A stretch of DNA of 64,000 nt, taken from Ichthyenterobacterium magnum (lineage in GTDB: Bacteria > Bacteroidota > Bacteroidia > Flavobacteriales > Flavobacteriaceae). Location of the stretch: positions 372,474 through 436,473 of the forward strand of contig NZ_RAQJ01000001.1 of NCBI RefSeq assembly GCF_003610635.1, given 5' to 3'. This document shows positions 60,334 through 64,000 of the stretch, one piece after another. A program made the position numbers and the translations under genes. Under the pieces are notes generated by a model. The model did no database searches. It had not been told where the DNA came from and saw nothing but the letters and a program-made list of their open reading frames with translations. Each line of letters starts with the position of its first letter. Position 1 is the first letter of the stretch.

Positions 60334-61191
60334 ATGTCTTGGTTTAAAAGAAAAGATAAAGGAATACAAACGTCAACAGAAGAAAAAAAAGACACTCCCA
60401 AAGGTCTTTGGTATAAGTCTCCAACTGGAAAAGTAGTAGACACTAAAGAATTAGAACAAAACTATTATGTAAGTCCAGAAGACGGATATCATGTTAGAAT
60501 TGGAAGTAAAGAATATTTTGAAATTCTTTTTGACGATAATAAATTTAAAGAGTTAGATGCTGGTTTAAGCTCAAAAGACCCTTTAAAATTTGAGGACACA
60601 AAAAAATACCCAGACCGTTTAAAAGCTGCACAAGAAAAAACAAATCTTACAGATGCTGTTAGAACTGCCGTTGGTAAATCTAAAGGTAACGATTTAGTAA
60701 TTGCCTGTATGGATTTTAGCTTTATTGGTGGCTCTATGGGTTCTGTTGTAGGAGAAAAAATTGCTCGTGCTGCAGATTATGCGCTAAAGAAAAAAATTCC
60801 ATTTATGATTATTTCAAAATCAGGTGGAGCGCGTATGATGGAAGCTGCATTATCCTTAATGCAATTAGCAAAAACATCAGTAAAACTTGCACAATTGGCA
60901 GACGCCAAAGTCCCTTACATTTCATTATGTACAGACCCAACAACTGGAGGAACAACAGCTTCTTTTGCTATGCTAGGCGATATTAATATTAGTGAACCTG
61001 GAGCATTAATTGGTTTTGCTGGCCCAAGGATTGTAAGAGATACAACTGGAAAAGAATTACCTGAAGGTTTTCAAACATCAGAGTTTTTATTAGAACATGG
61101 GTTTTTAGATTTTATTACTCATAGAAAACATTTAAAAGATAAAGTAAATCAATACATCGATTTAATCTCAAACCAACCGTTAAGAGCATAA
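60334..61191 (+). CDS. accD: Acetyl-CoA carboxylase carboxyltransferase subunit beta without zinc ribbon
   Basis: The beta half of the carboxyltransferase making malonyl-CoA for fatty acid synthesis. The crotonase-fold core is intact: [71 protein letters not shown] and [14 protein letters not shown]. The N-terminal zinc ribbon of the E. coli protein (four Cys in two CxxC pairs) is replaced: [20 protein letters not shown] then [18 protein letters not shown] has no Cys at these sites. This pattern is, as far as I recall, shared by other flavobacterial AccD. The length of 285 is normal. A strong terminator follows. Confidence 0.96.
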   Translation: MSWFKRKDKGIQTSTEEKKDTPKGLWYKSPTGKVVDTKELEQNYYVSPEDGYHVRIGSKEYFEILFDDNKFKELDAGLSSKDPLKFEDTKKYPDRLKAAQEKTNLTDAVRTAVGKSKGNDLVIACMDFSFIGGSMGSVVGEKIARAADYALKKKIPFMIISKSGGARMMEAALSLMQLAKTSVKLAQLADAKVPYISLCTDPTTGGTTASFAMLGDINISEPGALIGFAGPRIVRDTTGKELPEGFQTSEFLLEHGFLDFITHRKHLKDKVNQYIDLISNQPLRA

Positions 61192-61193
61192 AT

Positions 61194-61225
61194 AAAAAAG
61201 GCGAGCCAATTGGCTCGCCTTTTTT
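61194..61225. terminator. Terminator after accD (bidirectional)
   Basis: A palindromic GGCGAGCCAATTGGCTCGCC stem flanked by A6 and T-run, placed between convergent accD and the lipoprotein gene. Confidence 0.9.
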
Positions 61226-61241
61226 ATTTCATATCCATAAC

Positions 61242-62120
61242 TTAGTTCAAAGTTACATCAATCATAGTTCCATTGTTAAATGTAAATGTTGCTTGATTAT
61301 CACAATCGCCATTACCATAATCAAAAGTACCTCCAAAATTTGTACGCTGTACATCTACACTTCCGCTAACAAAATAAAAGCATATTACTTCGCGTCGCAA
61401 AGGAATCACTACATCGTAAGTATGTGTGTTTCCATTTACAAATGTGGTTGTCCAATTTCCTGTAATTTCAAATACATTATCACTAAAAATTCCACTCTGA
61501 AAACCTTCTACCCATTCTCTAATTTTCAAACCTTCCCTAGAAGCTTCTGCGCCATTTGGCCATATTATCGTTAAATCTAATGTGTGCGTAAATTGAGGAT
61601 TTCCATTATCATTAGATAATTGCTTAAATAGAGTTTTACTTCCTATTACATTTTTAGCATCAAAATAAAAATCTACCAAAGCATAGCTTATTAATACTTC
61701 TTGAGCTTCCGGATTTCTTGTATAAGAAAATACTATTTGCCCTTTTAGCAAATGATTATACACCATACAGCCTTCTGTTCCAAAATCGACCGTTACTTCT
61801 CTAAATCCTTGTTGAGCAACAACAGTTATTGTAACACATTCTGGCAAACCAGATATTGTATTACTTGCATTTCTGTCTTCTACATTAGATTCTTCGTTTT
61901 CATAAACATTAATAATAACATCACCAACTACAATTGCTGCAGCATCAACTTCTGAAGATAATTCAACTTCAGAAATCTCTAAACTTTGTTCATCAGAATC
62001 TACAGATTCTTCATCACTACAACTTGTAAATGTTAACCCTAAAACTATAAATGATAACATTAATACTATACTAGCACCAATCTTAGCGATGTTTTTGTGT
62101 TTGTTTCTAAGTAAATTCAT
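61242..62120 (-). CDS. Lipoprotein of unknown function
   Basis: A 292-residue protein with an SPII signal (IGASIVLMLSFIVLGLTFTSCS, cleavage before the Cys). An acidic, disordered segment (residues ~35-85) follows, then a beta-rich domain: GLPECVTITVVAQQGFREVTVDFGTEGCMV has two Cys likely to form a disulfide, followed by LKGQIVFSYTRN, ITGNWTTTFVNGNTHTYDVVIPL and GGTFDYGNGDCDNQATFTFNNG with further Cys. The acidic stretch after the lipidated Cys resembles signals that send Bacteroidota lipoproteins to the cell surface. No function can be named. Confidence 0.8.
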   Translation of the reverse strand: MNLLRNKHKNIAKIGASIVLMLSFIVLGLTFTSCSDEESVDSDEQSLEISEVELSSEVDAAAIVVGDVIINVYENEESNVEDRNASNTISGLPECVTITVVAQQGFREVTVDFGTEGCMVYNHLLKGQIVFSYTRNPEAQEVLISYALVDFYFDAKNVIGSKTLFKQLSNDNGNPQFTHTLDLTIIWPNGAEASREGLKIREWVEGFQSGIFSDNVFEITGNWTTTFVNGNTHTYDVVIPLRREVICFYFVSGSVDVQRTNFGGTFDYGNGDCDNQATFTFNNGTMIDVTLN

Positions 62121-62217
62121 AACTCATTTTTTATTGTTAATATAATGTTAAGACCAAAATCTTGCTTAAAGGTTTAAAATGAGTCATCAAAAAACTTAAA
62201 ACTAAGCTTCAAAATAG

Positions 62218-62246
62218 TTGCAAATCATAAAAAATAACTATATTTG
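62218..62246 (+). promoter_or_regulatory. Promoter of rpsO
   Basis: TTG (62218-62220), an 18-nt spacer and TATATTTG (62239-62246): the best match to the Bacteroidota -33/-7 promoter in this window. The leader to the ATG is 54 nt. Confidence 0.75.
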
Positions 62247-62300
62247 CCGATCGAAAGAAAAACTTTCGTGTACATAAAAATCATTTACAAAAATATTAGC

Positions 62301-62570
62301 ATGTATTTAGACAAAAAAGAAAAAGAGGCAATCTTTAAAAAACATGGTAAAGATGCAAAGAACACAGGTTCTGCTGAAGGGCAAATTGCATTATTTACTT
62401 ACAGAATTAATCACTTAACTGAACACTTAAAACAAAATCGTAAAGATTTTAATACTGAGCGCTCACTAGTAAAGTTAGTAGGTAAAAGAAGAAGTTTACT
62501 TGACTACTTAACTAAAAAAGATATCTTAAGATATCGTGCGATAGTTAAAGAATTAGGATTAAGAAAATAA
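62301..62570 (+). CDS. rpsO: 30S ribosomal protein S15
   Basis: An 89-residue primary 16S rRNA-binding protein of the small subunit. The family start MYLDKKEKEAIFKKHGKDAKNTGSAEGQ is at the ATG at 62301; the open frame from 62244 overlaps the promoter and is not used. The signature RINHLTEHLKQNRKDFNTERSLVKLVGKRRSLLDYL is intact. rpsO upstream of pnp is a widespread order. The rpsO terminator separates the two here. Confidence 0.98.
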   Translation: MYLDKKEKEAIFKKHGKDAKNTGSAEGQIALFTYRINHLTEHLKQNRKDFNTERSLVKLVGKRRSLLDYLTKKDILRYRAIVKELGLRK

Positions 62571-62578
62571 TAATAAAG

Positions 62579-62600
62579 AGAGGCTTCGCGCCTCTTTTTT
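62579..62600 (+). terminator. Terminator of rpsO
   Basis: A six-pair AGAGGC-TTCGC-GCCTCT stem followed by T5 or more. Some read-through to pnp is likely, as in other rpsO-pnp pairs. Confidence 0.8.
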
Positions 62601-62725
62601 GTTTTATATATAACTCAAACGTAAGAGTTGAAAATTCGTAAATAAGAAGCTAATTACAGTTTTTCATTGGTCACACAACAACTACACAACACAACTACCA
62701 ATGTTCAATTAGAATTAAAAAATTT

Positions 62726-64000
62726 ATGATTCCAAAAGTATTTAGAGAGGTCATAGACCTTGGTGATGGTAGAGAAATTTCTATCGAAACCGGAAAATTA
62801 GCAAAACAAGCGCATGGTAGCGTTGTTGTACAATCTGGAAAATGTATGTTATTATGTACAGTCGTTTCCAATTACAAGCAAAGTCCAGTAGACTTTTTGC
62901 CACTTACAGTAGATTACAGAGAGAAATTTGCTGCAGCAGGACGTTATCCTGGAGGTTTCTTTAAAAGAGAAGCAAGACCTAGTGATGGCGAAGTGCTAAC
63001 AATGCGTTTAGTAGATCGTGTATTACGTCCATTATTCCCAAAAGATTATCACTCAGAAACACAAGTGATGATTCAATTAATGTCTCATGATGAAGATGTT
63101 ATGCCAGATGCAATGGCTGGATTAGCAGCATCTGCAGCAATTCAATTATCAGATTTCCCATTTGAATGCCCAATTTCTGAAGCCAGAGTTGGTCGTATCA
63201 ATGGTGAATTCATTATCAATCCAACACGAACACAATTAGAAGCGTCTGACATCGATATGATGATTGGTGCTTCTGCCGATTCAGTAATGATGGTTGAAGG
63301 TGAAATGGATGAGATATCTGAGGAAGAAATGGCTGAAGCAATTAAATTTGCACACGAAGCGATTAAAATTCAATGTGCTGCACAAGTAAAATTAGCTGAA
63401 GCATTTGGGAAAAAAGAAGTTCGTGAATACGAACCAGAACGCGCAGACGAAGATTTAGCAAAGAAAATTCATGACATGGCTTATGATAAAGTGTATGCAA
63501 TTGCAAAAGCTGGATCTGCAAAACATGAAAGAAGTACTGCTTTTTCTGAGATAAAAGAAGATATTAAAGCAACATTTTCTGAAGAAGAACAAGAAGATTT
63601 TGGAGATTTAATATCAAAATATTATTACAAAGCTGAAAAAGAAGCCATTCGCGATTTAACCTTAAATGAAGGTTTACGTTTAGATGGTCGTAAAACAGAT
63701 GAGATTAGACCAATTTGGTGTGAAGTAGATTACTTACCATCAACGCATGGTTCGTCCATCTTTACTCGAGGAGAAACGCAAGCTTTAGCTACAGTAACAT
63801 TAGGAACATCAAGAGAAGCAAACCAAATAGATATGCCATCTTTTGAAGGCGAAGAGCGTTTTTATTTACACTATAACTTCCCTCCTTTTTCAACTGGTGA
63901 AGCGAGACCAATTCGTGGAACATCTCGTCGTGAGGTTGGACATGGTAATTTAGCACAACGTGCTTTAAAAGGTATGGTTCCAGAAGATTGTCCTTATACA
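62726..64000 (+). CDS. pnp: Polynucleotide phosphorylase, N-terminal part (runs off the window)
   Basis: A 3'-5' phosphorolytic exoribonuclease. 425 codons are visible, open to the window edge. The first RNase PH domain begins [24 protein letters not shown], then [20 protein letters not shown] and [13 protein letters not shown]. The alpha-helical linker follows (~210-300), and the second RNase PH domain starts [27 protein letters not shown], with [15 protein letters not shown] and [15 protein letters not shown]. The KH and S1 domains are beyond the end. Its 125-bp upstream gap has no consensus promoter box, suggesting partial co-transcription with rpsO. Confidence 0.97.
   Translation, partial: MIPKVFREVIDLGDGREISIETGKLAKQAHGSVVVQSGKCMLLCTVVSNYKQSPVDFLPLTVDYREKFAAAGRYPGGFFKREARPSDGEVLTMRLVDRVLRPLFPKDYHSETQVMIQLMSHDEDVMPDAMAGLAASAAIQLSDFPFECPISEARVGRINGEFIINPTRTQLEASDIDMMIGASADSVMMVEGEMDEISEEEMAEAIKFAHEAIKIQCAAQVKLAEAFGKKEVREYEPERADEDLAKKIHDMAYDKVYAIAKAGSAKHERSTAFSEIKEDIKATFSEEEQEDFGDLISKYYYKAEKEAIRDLTLNEGLRLDGRKTDEIRPIWCEVDYLPSTHGSSIFTRGETQALATVTLGTSREANQIDMPSFEGEERFYLHYNFPPFSTGEARPIRGTSRREVGHGNLAQRALKGMVPEDCPYT

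Noticed and set aside
62244-62300. Longer rpsO start
   Set aside because: It begins inside the TATATTTG promoter box; S15 proteins start at MYL (62301).

Overview
The window is a 64 kb piece of an AT-rich chromosome from a Bacteroidota bacterium, almost certainly a marine member of the Flavobacteriaceae. The evidence is the TAnnTTTG-type promoter boxes, a complete Na+-translocating NADH:quinone reductase operon, type IX secretion system (T9SS) parts (PorT and the translocon plug protein) with three secreted proteins carrying C-terminal sorting domains, an AccD without its zinc ribbon, and many flavobacterial families of unknown function. Gene density is high. No intergenic gap exceeds about 300 bp, and I see no phage, IS element or CRISPR array.

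Layout. 0-6.5 kb: the 3' end of an ACMSD-like amidohydrolase, a seven-TM protein, a POT peptide transporter, an O-methyltransferase, TatA, two paralogous secreted proteins, and peptidase E. 6.5-8.4 kb: a scarred segment with a duplicated tRNA-Gly 3' end and two genes with point lesions (a GNAT gene whose start is ATA, and a Tat-exported D,D-carboxypeptidase with an in-frame amber codon). 8.4-15 kb: M48 protease, ankyrin protein, gpmI, a HAD protein, map, a methyltransferase, and the flavin transferase ApbE. 15-19.7 kb: an ECF sigma factor, a membrane TPR protein (putative anti-sigma) and a large exported TPR-CHAT protease. 19.7-26.7 kb: two large T9SS-sorted surface proteins. 26.7-32.2 kb: small envelope proteins, a VWA protein, and a broken and an intact DUF6090 gene. 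32.3-38.5 kb: nqrABCDEF on the minus strand. 38.7-42.1 kb: the T9SS plug protein, then a divergent cysteine dioxygenase / PLP decarboxylase pair that could make hypotaurine. 42.2-50.5 kb: apaG, pruA, a secreted lipase-like protein, rsmG, a fatty-acid desaturase and an aminotransferase. 51-54 kb: TrkH/TrkA potassium uptake. 54-59 kb: ubiE/menG, porT, a TrmH-family methyltransferase and a BamA/TamA-like protein. 59-64 kb: fbaA, accD, a lipoprotein, rpsO and the start of pnp.

The genes fit an aerobic, menaquinone-using, sodium-pumping marine bacterium. ApbE would attach FMN to NqrB and NqrC, and MenG makes the quinone that NQR reduces. TrkAH, the POT transporter and possibly hypotaurine synthesis suit an osmotically variable, peptide-rich habitat. 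PorT and the plug protein serve the secretion route used by the three sorted proteins.

The most interesting unexplained items are: the sigma/TPR/TPR-CHAT cassette; a split element (18 bp plus 13 bp, identical) present in inverted orientation in two divergent promoter regions 2.4 kb apart; repeats that have become part of coding sequence (five exact CAGTNNN heptads holding the stop codon of map and the TTG start of the next gene, and a REP-like palindrome inside nqrE); and three damaged genes, two with apparent G-to-A changes in adjacent genes.
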